A stretch of DNA of 5,639 nucleotides, from contig WRCU01000116.1 in NCBI GenBank assembly GCA_009783805.1, positions 1-5,639 on the forward strand. Reading direction: 5' to 3'. Shown one piece after another: positions 1 to 5,354 of this stretch; the first letter of the stretch is position 1, and every line of letters starts with the position of its first letter. Position numbers and translations under genes: made by a program. The notes beneath the pieces were generated by a model. That model saw nothing but the letters and a program-made list of their open reading frames with translations. It did not search any database and was not told the origin of the DNA. Origin of the DNA: Oscillospiraceae bacterium (lineage in GTDB: Bacteria; Bacillota; Clostridia; WRCU01).

Positions 1-939
1 GAGCGTCTTTCCCGTCCGCGTGTTTATGCCTTCCCCGGATAGGATCCCATGGGCCTTTTCCCTGTCCGCCAATGACTTGAATATGAGCTGCGCCGACGGC
101 TTGGCGGGGTCGTCCTCGACCGCGTGCTCGGGGAACCCCTTGCCGGACAGGCCGGAGACCTTGTCCATGTACTCCCTCTTGACGTATATGACCGGCGGTT
201 TTAGGAACTCACGAACGGTCTGGACCGTGTGGTTCCTGGCCCAGGGCCTGTCGGCCATGCTCCCCGCCCATTCCTCCAACAACCCACGGAATCTCTCCGA
301 GTCCAAATACCAGTTGTCCGCATCCTTCATAATGGGGACTTTGCCCGTAAGGGCGCTGCGCGGCTCCAACAGCTCCGTCGGCATGTACTGGTGGCCCAGC
401 GAGCACTCGTCGGCGTAGCCCTTCTCCGAGGCGCACCCCTGGATGGGGCATTGGCCCACCACTTGCCTCCCGTTCAGGAAGACGCCCAGGTCCGGGTCGT
501 AGAACTGCGGTGAGGACATCCTTAATAGGCAGCCGTTTTCATGGAGCCTTACAATGAATTCGGCGGAGGTCTCGGCGTGGATCTCCCCCGCCCTGCCGAA
601 AGCCGACGAGGCGAACAGGTCGAACGATATAGAGTAGGCCGCTATGTCCCTCAGGTGGCTCTCGTGGTTGTCCCGGACGAACTCGGCCATGGTCCCGGCG
701 TACTCGCCGGACTCCCTCTTCTGCCTGTACGTCTCGAGGATGGGCGAGCCGTAGCAGTCGGTCCCCGAGACGAAGATCACGTTCTCAGCGCCGATCCTGT
801 CCCTCAGGAACCTCACATAGACGTCCGCGTGCGCCATGCAGCCGCCTATGTGCGCGAAGTGGAGCTCCTTGTTGCCGTAGGGCATGCCCGCCGTGACGAC
901 CGCCCTCTTGGGGAATGCAGGCCTTTCCGCGTCTCCCAC
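1..939 (-). CDS. Methionyl-tRNA-synthetase-like class I tRNA ligase, 3' end cut off by window
   Basis: This is the N-terminal 313 residues of a class I aminoacyl-tRNA synthetase-type protein; the frame is open to position 1. It resembles MetRS (MetG): residues 20-30 PYGNKELHFAH match the MetRS PYANGxxHLGH stretch, GTDCYGSP (59-66) fits the GTDxHGTP stretch, and a zinc-knuckle-like insert has C164, C169, C179 and H183 (CX4C-X9-CX3H), followed by YMPTELLEP, which matches the YxPTELIEP of true MetRS. The expected role is methionine activation and charging of tRNA-Met in the cytoplasm. Oddities are Ala29 in place of the HIGH-motif glycine (HFAH), and residues about 245-313 (FLKPPVIYV onward, with a DREKA stretch), which I cannot align to E. 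coli MetRS. The KMSKS region lies outside the window. The start is GTG at 939, with AAGGGG nine bases upstream; no in-frame ATG exists between the speB stop and here. It may be a specialised MetRS paralogue rather than the housekeeping enzyme. Confidence 0.85.
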   Translation of the reverse strand, partial: MGDAERPAFPKRAVVTAGMPYGNKELHFAHIGGCMAHADVYVRFLRDRIGAENVIFVSGTDCYGSPILETYRQKRESGEYAGTMAEFVRDNHESHLRDIAAYSISFDLFASSAFGRAGEIHAETSAEFIVRLHENGCLLRMSSPQFYDPDLGVFLNGRQVVGQCPIQGCASEKGYADECSLGHQYMPTELLEPRSALTGKVPIMKDADNWYLDSERFRGLLEEWAGSMADRPWARNHTVQTVREFLKPPVIYVKREYMDKVSGLSGKGFPEHAVEDDPAKPSAQLIFKSLADREKAHGILSGEGINTRTGKTL

Positions 940-960
940 TGTCCATCGCCCCTTCCGAAT

Positions 961-978
961 GCGGGCGGCTCGGCCCGC
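961..978 (-). other. GC-rich stem-loop upstream of the MetRS-like start
   Basis: GCGGGC (961-966) pairs with GCCCGC (973-978) across a six-base loop. No T-tract follows it on the minus strand, and it sits in the presumed leader about 21 nt before the GTG start. It could be an attenuator or translational element, or simply GC-rich sequence. A further small stem, GCCC-atcc-GGGC, lies at 1001-1012, and CAAA-t-CCC-att-GGGTTTG lies at 1021-1038 just after the speB stop, so the gap is densely structured. Confidence 0.3.
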
Positions 979-983
979 CTTGG

Positions 984-1000
984 GTATCCTAGTAGGATAC
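984..1000. repeat. 17-bp perfect palindrome overlapping a -10 element (operator candidate)
   Basis: GTATCCTA-G-TAGGATAC is an inverted repeat with two perfect 8-bp arms around one central base. It lies in the 111-nt gap between speB and the MetRS-like gene and covers the proposed -10 element and the expected start of transcription. That position suits a dimeric repressor. As RNA it could fold as a 6-bp stem with a 5-nt loop, so an RNA role is also possible. I do not recognise the regulator. Confidence 0.5.
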
Positions 1001-1023
1001 GCCCATCCGGGCGCGGCGGTCAA
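984..1023 (-). promoter_or_regulatory. Candidate sigma70 promoter of the MetRS-like gene
   Basis: On the minus strand TTGACC (1023-1018, five of six consensus bases) is followed after 18 bases by TATCCT (999-994, four of six). Transcription would start near 987, giving a leader of about 48 nt before the GTG start. The -10 element lies inside the perfect palindrome at 984-1000. The -35 is good and the -10 mediocre, so this is a plausible but unproven promoter that would let the gene be expressed independently of the polyamine operon. Confidence 0.45.
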
Positions 1024-1050
1024 ATCCCATTGGGTTTGGCGTGCCCACTC

Positions 1051-1941
1051 TCACATGCAGAGTAAAAGCTCCCTGAGCACCTTGCAGGCCAGGATCGTCG
1101 AGGCCCCGGAAGGGTCATGATGGGGAGAGAGCTCGACTATGTCGGCAGCCGCGACGTTGAGCCTGCGCAGGTGGGGCAATGCGGCGCGGAAGTCGTTGTA
1201 CGTTATGCCCCCAGGCTCGGGCGTGCCCGTGCCGGGCAAGGCGGAAGGGTCGAACACGTCCAGGTCGATCGACAGGTACACCGGGACTCCTCCCAATGCC
1301 TCGGCCATTTCGCCGAACCCGCCCAAGCCGTCGGCCGTCTGAAAGACGTGCCTATTCCCTACGTTCCACACGTACTCCGAGGCGTCCCCCGACCGGATCC
1401 CGAACTGGCGGATGCGCCCGTCGCCCACGACCTCCCAGACGCGGCGCATGACGCAGGCGTGGGACTCGCGGCAGCCCATGTATTCGTCGCGCAGGTCCGA
1501 ATGGGCGTCCAGGTGGACGACGGCGAGGCCGGCGTCGGGCGGGTCCCCGGACATACGCCCCAAGCCCGTCCGGCGCCCGCTCATGCGGTCCATTATGGCC
1601 CTCACGGCGGGCAGGGTGACCAAGTGCTCCCCGCCTATCATCAGCGGCCTTGAGCCGGCGTCCATTACCGCGTTGACCGCCCCCGCGACGGCCGCCTGCA
1701 TCCCCCGCACGTCGCTCGGCGCGATCGCGAGGTCGCCCATATCGCATATGCGCCTATCGCGAAGGCTCCTTCCCAATGCGGGGCTGTACTCCTCCAGTGC
1801 GGCAAAATGCGACCTCATCTCCCCCGGGGCGAACCTGGACCCCGGCCTGAACGACGAGGTCGCATCAAAAGGGGCCCCGAAGACGGCTATCTCCGAGCCT
1901 TCCAAGGGCGAGTCCATCGCCATGAAGCGTCCGCCCGTCAT
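1051..1941 (-). CDS. speB: Agmatinase-family ureohydrolase
   Basis: This 296-residue enzyme of the arginase/agmatinase superfamily hydrolyses a guanidino group to an amine plus urea; by context the substrate is agmatine (giving putrescine) or N1-aminopropylagmatine (giving spermidine). All six manganese ligands expected for the family are visible: H106 in GGEH, D145, H147 and D149 in HLDAHSDL, and D226 and D228 in SIDLDVFDP. Also present are [11 protein letters not shown] (238-247) and E271 in DIVELSP. Length is normal for the family. The ATG at 1941 overlaps the speD stop as ATGA and has a GGGGGG ribosome-binding stretch seven bases upstream, which indicates translational coupling. A Gly/Arg-rich stretch at about 121-139, between GGEH and the DAHSD strand, looks longer than usual. 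Arginase or formiminoglutamase activity is less likely given speA and speD beside it. Confidence 0.92.
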   Translation of the reverse strand: MTGGRFMAMDSPLEGSEIAVFGAPFDATSSFRPGSRFAPGEMRSHFAALEEYSPALGRSLRDRRICDMGDLAIAPSDVRGMQAAVAGAVNAVMDAGSRPLMIGGEHLVTLPAVRAIMDRMSGRRTGLGRMSGDPPDAGLAVVHLDAHSDLRDEYMGCRESHACVMRRVWEVVGDGRIRQFGIRSGDASEYVWNVGNRHVFQTADGLGGFGEMAEALGGVPVYLSIDLDVFDPSALPGTGTPEPGGITYNDFRAALPHLRRLNVAAADIVELSPHHDPSGASTILACKVLRELLLCM

Positions 1942-2306
1942 GGGCCGCCCCCCTTCGACGGGAAGCCCCTGTCATGGGTCGCCAGTCTTACGCCCGCGGA
2001 CCGGAAAGCCTTGGTCAGGTATCCCACGGCGCCGTCGGGACGCGCGTCCCCGCAGGTGAAGAGGTCGACCGCCGCGTAGCCGTGCTCCGGCCAAGTGTGC
2101 ACGGCCAGGTGCGACTCCGATATGATGACCACCCCGCTCACGCCCCAAGGCTTGAACCGGTGGAAGACCGACTCTACGACCGTGAGGCCCGAGGCGTCCG
2201 CGGCGGCGCGCATGTGCCGCTCGACGGCGGGCGTGTCCGACAGCACGCCCCTGTCGCACCCATGGAACTCAATCAAGGTATGCTTCCCCATCACGACATC
2301 CGGCAT
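1938..2306 (-). CDS. speD: S-adenosylmethionine decarboxylase proenzyme, short prokaryotic form
   Basis: This 122-residue proenzyme resembles the short AdoMet decarboxylases of Thermotoga and Bacillus. It makes decarboxylated AdoMet, the aminopropyl donor for spermidine. The family self-cleaves to create a pyruvoyl cofactor. Here the site is Glu64-Ser65 in VVIISESHL, and the other catalytic residues His70 ([14 protein letters not shown]) and Cys85 (FTCGD) are intact. The protein ends in a short tail, SKGGGP. ATG at 2306 has only a weak GGGCGG upstream. The ATG at 2291 (MGKHTLIEF) aligns better with the usual N-terminus but has no better ribosome site, so the start is uncertain by five codons. 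The gene follows speA by 97 nt, with a strong hairpin in between, and its stop overlaps the speB start. Confidence 0.95.
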   Translation of the reverse strand: MPDVVMGKHTLIEFHGCDRGVLSDTPAVERHMRAAADASGLTVVESVFHRFKPWGVSGVVIISESHLAVHTWPEHGYAAVDLFTCGDARPDGAVGYLTKAFRSAGVRLATHDRGFPSKGGGP

Positions 2307-2331
2307 CCGTCGCTACCGCCCGAAAGATGAT

Positions 2332-2357
2332 CGCCATTACGCGTTTACGTAATGGCG
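2332..2357 (-). other. Perfect 10-bp hairpin between speA and speD
   Basis: CGCCATTACG (2332-2341) and CGTAATGGCG (2348-2357) are perfect inverted repeats around a six-base loop, TAAACG on the minus strand. It lies between the speA stop and the speD start, ending 25 nt before ATG 2306. Only ATCATCTTT follows on the minus strand, so there is no real U-tract. It may therefore be an mRNA-stabilising or processing hairpin, or a partial terminator that lowers speD-speB expression, rather than a full terminator. A DNA operator is possible too. Confidence 0.6.
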
Positions 2358-2403
2358 GAATCGCAGACACCCATCATGATCAACCAACCGCGAGGGCGTA
2401 CGG

Positions 2404-3849
2404 TCACTTCACCACCATCAGGCTCCCGAGGCTCTCGTCGCGCATGTCCGTAAGCTTCGTCTTCTGCCCCTTGAGGAACTTGATGTAGTCTATCACGTCC
2501 CCCGTTATCAACTCCCCGGGCAGGAGTATCGGTATACCGGGCGGGTAGGCCATGACCGACTCCGCGATTATCCTGCCGGCGGACGCGTCCAGGCCCACCA
2601 TCTCCTGGTCGCTGTAGAAGGCCTTCCTCGGCGTTATCCTCACCTCGGGGTTCCTCAGCGGGATGTCCCTGAACGCCTGCCCCCCGGACGGCACGGCGTC
2701 CTCCCTCGCGAGCCTGGACATGGCGTCCACCAGCATGTCCACGGCGCCCTGGGTGTCGCCCACGCTGACTATGCCCAGCACGTTCATGGCGTCGCCCAGC
2801 TCCATCTGCACGTTGTACTTCCCTTTCAGAAGCTCGTACGCCTTGAACCCGGTGAATCCCAGCCCCGAGACGTTGATCCCCAGCTTCGTCTCGTCGATCT
2901 GGGTTATCCCCCTCTGGCCCTCGAGCTCCCTGCCGAACACGCGCACGCCCTCTATCCCGTTGAGCCTCTGCCGCGCCTCCCTGGCGAGGCTGAGCGTGAA
3001 CGAGAGGATGGCCCCGCCGTGCACGGCCAGGTTCTTCCTGGCTATGTCCAGGCTCGCCATCAGGAGGTACGAGGCGCTGGTCGTCTGCAGTATGTTGAGT
3101 ATCGACCTGACCCGCGCATAATCCACGTTTGCGTCCTTCATGAGCAGCGCGGAGCTCTGGGTCAGCGAGCCGCCGGTCTTGTGCATGCTGATCGCGGCCA
3201 TGTCCGCCCCAGCCTCCATCGCGGACTCCGGGAAGTCGTCGTGGAACCTGAAGTGCGCCCCGTGGGCCTCGTCGACGATGGACAGCATCCCTTTGGAATG
3301 CGCGTACTCGGTGATCCTCACCAAGTCGCCGCACATCCCGTAGTAGGTGGGGTTGGTCATGAATATCGCCTTCGCGCGCGGGTTCTCGTCTATCGCCTTC
3401 TTGGCGGTTTCGAACGTGATCCCGGCCGTTATGCCCAGGTCGGGCAACACCTCGGGCTGCATGAACACCGGCATCGCGTCGCACAGGATCAGCGCGTTGA
3501 TCGCGCTCTTGTGCACGTTCCTAGGGAGCAGGACCTCGTCGCCGGGATGGCACGTGCAAAGGATCATGGCCTGCACGGACGAGCTGGACCCGTTTACCAT
3601 GAAGAAGGCGTGGTCGGCCGCGTACGCCTCGGCCATCAGCTCCTGCGCCTCGCCTATCACGCCCGTCGGGTAGTTGAGGTTGTCCATCTCCGGCATCGAG
3701 TTTATGTCGATCGACATGACCTTCTCGCCGAATATGCGCGCCATGTCCGAGAAGGCCTTCCCCCTCTTGTGCCCGGGCACGTCGAACTGGACCGTCCCCT
3801 TCCTGGCGTAGCTCTCCAACGCCTCGTAGAGCGGGGCCCTGCTTTGCAT
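2404..3849 (-). CDS. speA: Arginine decarboxylase, Orn/Lys/Arg decarboxylase family (PLP, fold type I)
   Basis: This 481-residue PLP enzyme of the Orn/Lys/Arg decarboxylase class resembles Bacillus SpeA and probably converts arginine to agmatine in the cytoplasm. The N-terminal FDVPGHKRGK (22-31), the PTGVIGEAQ stretch (61-69), NPTYYG (166-171), IVDEAHGAHF (191-200, Asp193 expected to contact the PLP pyridine nitrogen) and SMHKTGGSLTQSS (221-233) are all present. Lys224 is the expected Schiff-base lysine. The C-terminal part carries AYPPGIPILLPGE (434-446), typical of this class. Substrate choice among arginine, lysine and ornithine cannot be read from motifs; arginine is inferred from the downstream ureohydrolase. 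The start at 3849 is set by the strong GGGAGGGAGGTG ribosome site just upstream and by the family N-terminus. It is the first gene of the polyamine operon, behind promoter elements at 3941-4055. Confidence 0.93.
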   Translation of the reverse strand: MQSRAPLYEALESYARKGTVQFDVPGHKRGKAFSDMARIFGEKVMSIDINSMPEMDNLNYPTGVIGEAQELMAEAYAADHAFFMVNGSSSSVQAMILCTCHPGDEVLLPRNVHKSAINALILCDAMPVFMQPEVLPDLGITAGITFETAKKAIDENPRAKAIFMTNPTYYGMCGDLVRITEYAHSKGMLSIVDEAHGAHFRFHDDFPESAMEAGADMAAISMHKTGGSLTQSSALLMKDANVDYARVRSILNILQTTSASYLLMASLDIARKNLAVHGGAILSFTLSLAREARQRLNGIEGVRVFGRELEGQRGITQIDETKLGINVSGLGFTGFKAYELLKGKYNVQMELGDAMNVLGIVSVGDTQGAVDMLVDAMSRLAREDAVPSGGQAFRDIPLRNPEVRITPRKAFYSDQEMVGLDASAGRIIAESVMAYPPGIPILLPGELITGDVIDYIKFLKGQKTKLTDMRDESLGSLMVVK

Positions 3850-3870
3850 GATCCACACCTCCCTCCCTGT
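3841..3870 (-). promoter_or_regulatory. Strong ribosome binding site that fixes the speA start
   Basis: On the minus strand GGGAGGGAGGTG is followed by TGGATC and then the ATG at 3849. The purine-rich tract is an excellent Shine-Dalgarno match at good spacing. It rules out the 63-codon upstream extension of the same frame, which would run across the promoter region. Confidence 0.8.
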
Positions 3871-3940
3871 GATGCGTGTGCCCGGATCGGCGCCTCGGCC
3901 GCCATGCCCGATTGCGGGTGTTTCATGGGGCTTAGGATAA

Positions 3941-3969
3941 AGTTTAATCCCACTAAACCGAATGGGCAA
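3941..3969 (-). promoter_or_regulatory. Secondary candidate promoter of speA
   Basis: TTGCCC (3969-3964) and TAAACT (3946-3941) match the sigma70 boxes at four of six bases each, with a 17-base spacer. If used, transcription starts near 3934, and the 3984-4008 inverted repeat would be centred about 62 bases upstream, a typical activator position. An imperfect 16-bp dyad, GGATAAAGTTTAATCC (3935-3950), overlaps the -10. This promoter is weaker than the one upstream and may not be used. Confidence 0.3.
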
Positions 3970-3983
3970 AAAATCAGTTACGT

Positions 3984-4008
3984 GGAGGTAAACATTTTGT
4001 TTACCCCC
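3984..4008. repeat. Inverted repeat in the speA control region (operator or leader hairpin)
   Basis: The core GGTAAACATTTTGTTTACC (3987-4005) has perfect 8-bp arms and a three-base centre. Two further G:C pairs (3984-3985 with 4007-4008) extend it past one mismatch. Relative to the upstream promoter it begins about 12 bases after the start of transcription, which suits a repressor roadblock or a leader hairpin. Its pentamers TAAAC/GTTTA recur nearby as GTTTA-N7-TAAAC at 3942-3958. The binding protein is unknown; an inverted repeat of this size suits a dimeric helix-turn-helix regulator. Confidence 0.55.
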
Positions 4009-4026
4009 ATCATAACGAAGATACCC

Positions 4027-4055
4027 AATATAAATCACGGCCGCGGCTTTGTCAA
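4027..4055 (-). promoter_or_regulatory. Near-consensus sigma70 promoter of the speA-speD-speB operon
   Basis: On the minus strand a perfect TTGACA (4055-4050) is separated by exactly 17 bases from TATATT (4032-4027, five of six consensus bases). Transcription would start near 4020 and give a leader of about 170 nt to the speA ATG. It lies downstream of the radical SAM stop and its hairpins, so the polyamine genes should have their own transcript. Confidence 0.75.
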
Positions 4056-4079
4056 CAAGCGAGGCATGATGTAAGGCGC

Positions 4080-4127
4080 CCCCACGATGGGGCTGCTACG
4101 CATGGGCGAAGCGACGCCCGCCCATGC
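4080..4127 (-). terminator. Two GC-rich stem-loops after the radical SAM gene, possible terminator
   Basis: GCATGGGCG (4100-4108) pairs with CGCCCATGC (4119-4127), a 9-bp stem with a ten-base loop. It is followed on the minus strand by CCCCA-TCG-TGGGG (4092-4080). Both lie 40 to 90 nt after the radical SAM stop and before the speA promoter. Neither is followed by a T-tract, so a classical intrinsic terminator is not shown. Their position supports a transcript end or 3' stabiliser. Confidence 0.4.
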
Positions 4128-4166
4128 CTTGCGGGGACGGGGCTTGGCGCGTCCTGGCCCGCGCCC

Positions 4167-5135
4167 TCAGTCATGGGCGTAGTACCCTAGCGGGGCGACG
4201 GCCCTGCCGCCTCGACCGGCCAAGGCGAGGTGCCGCCTCACGTCGAAGCATAGATAGCACTTTCCACGGTACCTCGGCTTCGGCTCATAGCCGTGCCTAT
4301 CGGAGGCGAGCCCCACCAGGCCTGCCACACCCCGCTCGCGAAGCGTGTACAGGACCTCGTACTTTCCCCGGTCCAACGGCCCGGAGAGGTCCCCGACGTC
4401 GACGCTCAGGCCCACGCAGGAGTTGGACATGTAGTTGCCGTACAGGTCGACGTGGAAGTGGCCCGTCGAGGTGAACTCGTCGCACGCGCCCGCCTCCGCG
4501 GCCAACTCCTCCCATCCCCTCTCCGGCAGGTGGCCGAACAGCCCCGCCGCCCTACCCCTGGGGTTCAACGGGAACCTCTTCAGAAGGCCTTCGCGGTATC
4601 CGGGGCCGTACCTTCGCTCGTACTCATCGAGTCCGTGGACGCCGTCCTCGCCCAGAGCCTCCATCTCGCCCATGAAACCCATGGACCACGGGAACACGGA
4701 CATGCCGGCCTCGCCGCAGGCGCCCATGAGCCCCTTGACCTTCGAGACGGGTATGTACTCGCCGTGGTATGGGCTGATGGACAGCAGCAGCGTGCCGACC
4801 CCGGCCTCGCGCACGCGCCTGAGCAGGGAGGCGGCGCTCGGCCCGTCCTTGCACCACGATGAGTTCGTCTCCACGTACTCGACTTCCAGGCCATTCGCCT
4901 GCGCTGTCTTCAGAAAGGAGATCAGGCCCTCGGCGTTCAGGAAAGGCTCGCCGCCGCCGACGTGTACGCTGCGGCACCCCTTCCCCAGGATCGCCTTGAC
5001 GACCCTCTCCCCCATCTCGCCCCCCATGTAGTCCCTGTCCCAGGAAGGCGAGCTGTTATACAGGCAGTGCGCGCACTTGGATGAGCAGTAATAGTTCGTG
5101 ATGACCCCGCCGGACCTTAGCCTGCCGACTTCCAT
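4167..5135 (-). CDS. Radical SAM protein of unknown function with extra C-terminal cysteines
   Basis: This 322-residue protein has the radical SAM cluster motif CX3CX2C (Cys17, Cys21, Cys24 in YYCSSKCAHCLY), which binds a [4Fe-4S] cluster and uses AdoMet to make a 5'-deoxyadenosyl radical. GGGEPFLN (60-67) is the AdoMet-contacting GGE-type motif. The C-terminal third has DLYGNYMSNSC (230-240), resembling the start of SPASM/twitch domains, then Cys293 and Cys296 in GKCYLCFDVRRHL. With Cys218 or Cys95 these could hold an auxiliary Fe-S cluster, which is inference. The substrate is unknown; no precursor peptide gene or maturation partner is visible. The start at 5135 is supported by GGGAGGGGGAG seven bases upstream, whereas the longer frame from 5207 adds a basic, Gly-rich 24 residues with no good ribosome site. 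A weak TATGTT (5208-5203) might be its -10, but no -35 is convincing. Confidence 0.85.
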   Translation of the reverse strand: MEVGRLRSGGVITNYYCSSKCAHCLYNSSPSWDRDYMGGEMGERVVKAILGKGCRSVHVGGGEPFLNAEGLISFLKTAQANGLEVEYVETNSSWCKDGPSAASLLRRVREAGVGTLLLSISPYHGEYIPVSKVKGLMGACGEAGMSVFPWSMGFMGEMEALGEDGVHGLDEYERRYGPGYREGLLKRFPLNPRGRAAGLFGHLPERGWEELAAEAGACDEFTSTGHFHVDLYGNYMSNSCVGLSVDVGDLSGPLDRGKYEVLYTLRERGVAGLVGLASDRHGYEPKPRYRGKCYLCFDVRRHLALAGRGGRAVAPLGYYAHD

Positions 5136-5255
5136 GGATATGCTCCCCCTCCCGCGTTTTCCGCCGCGCCGACCGCCCGACGGTCTTAGACCCAGCAATG
5201 CTAACATACCTTAGGCCCATGCGGCATTCCCGTTGCCCGGCCCCGTCTTCGGCGA

Positions 5256-5284
5256 TTGACACGTCGGCCCTGGATTGTTAATAT
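5256..5284 (+). promoter_or_regulatory. Sigma70-type promoter of the lipoprotein gene
   Basis: A perfect TTGACA (5256-5261) is followed after exactly 17 bases by TAATAT (5279-5284, four of six consensus bases) in a short AT-rich patch. Transcription would start near 5291, giving a leader of about 64 nt. In the leader CCTTGC (5294-5299) can pair with GCAAGG (5327-5332). Confidence 0.65.
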
Positions 5285-5342
5285 TAGGTTAAGCCTTGCG
5301 TAGGCCACCCAAAAAGCCGACGGGCGGCAAGGTAAAACCATT

Positions 5343-5354
5343 GGAGGTAACCTC
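5343..5354 (+). promoter_or_regulatory. Ribosome binding site of the lipoprotein gene, inside a small inverted repeat
   Basis: GGAGGT (5343-5348) stands six bases before the ATG at 5355 and fixes that start. The bases GAGG-TAA-CCTC (5344-5354) form a four-base-pair stem with a three-base loop that would cover the Shine-Dalgarno core. The stem is short, so its effect on translation is uncertain. Confidence 0.6.

Larger units (their letters stand above)
3850..4166. other. 317-nt gene-free interval between the radical SAM gene and speA
   Basis: No convincing gene lies here. Reading the minus strand from 4166, it holds two GC-rich stem-loops, a near-consensus promoter, an inverted repeat, a second weaker promoter, and a GC-rich leader ending in the speA ribosome site. 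The middle part (about 3930-4060) is clearly more AT-rich than the surrounding genes, as expected for a promoter region. The speA leader from the upstream promoter would be about 170 nt, long enough for regulation, but I recognise no known riboswitch class in it. Confidence 0.7.
5136..5354. other. Divergent intergenic region between the radical SAM and lipoprotein genes
   Basis: This 219-nt interval separates two divergent genes and so should carry both promoters. Only the plus-strand promoter is clear (5256-5284). On the minus side I see a small stem GACCG-cccga-CGGTC (5171-5185) in the presumed radical SAM leader and the short palindrome AGCAATGCT (5194-5202). There is no gene here that I can support. 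Confidence 0.55.

Noticed and set aside
940..1050. T-box leader for the MetRS-like gene
   Set aside because: The interval is too short and lacks the conserved TGGNACCGCG-type T-box bulge sequence.
2345..3484. A 379-codon minus-strand frame inside speA
   Set aside because: It is an out-of-frame shadow of speA with a low-complexity Arg/Gly/Asp composition and no ribosome site or recognisable motif.
3850..4020. Known riboswitch in the long speA leader
   Set aside because: I looked for SAM-, guanidine- and lysine-type conserved cores and recognised none. Only the inverted repeat and scattered short stems are visible. A covariance-model search would be the decisive test.
3850..4038. A 63-codon upstream extension of the speA frame, starting with MIYIGYLRYDGGK
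   Set aside because: It runs through the inverted repeat and the second promoter, has no good ribosome site, and the family N-terminus with a strong Shine-Dalgarno begins at 3849.
3019..4074. A 351-codon open frame on the plus strand opposite speA
   Set aside because: It is antisense to a confidently identified gene, its translation is rich in His, Arg and Val without any domain pattern, and long antisense frames are expected in GC-rich DNA.
5136..5207. A longer start for the radical SAM gene at 5207
   Set aside because: The extra 24 residues are Gly/Arg-rich and lack a ribosome site, while 5135 has an excellent one at correct spacing.
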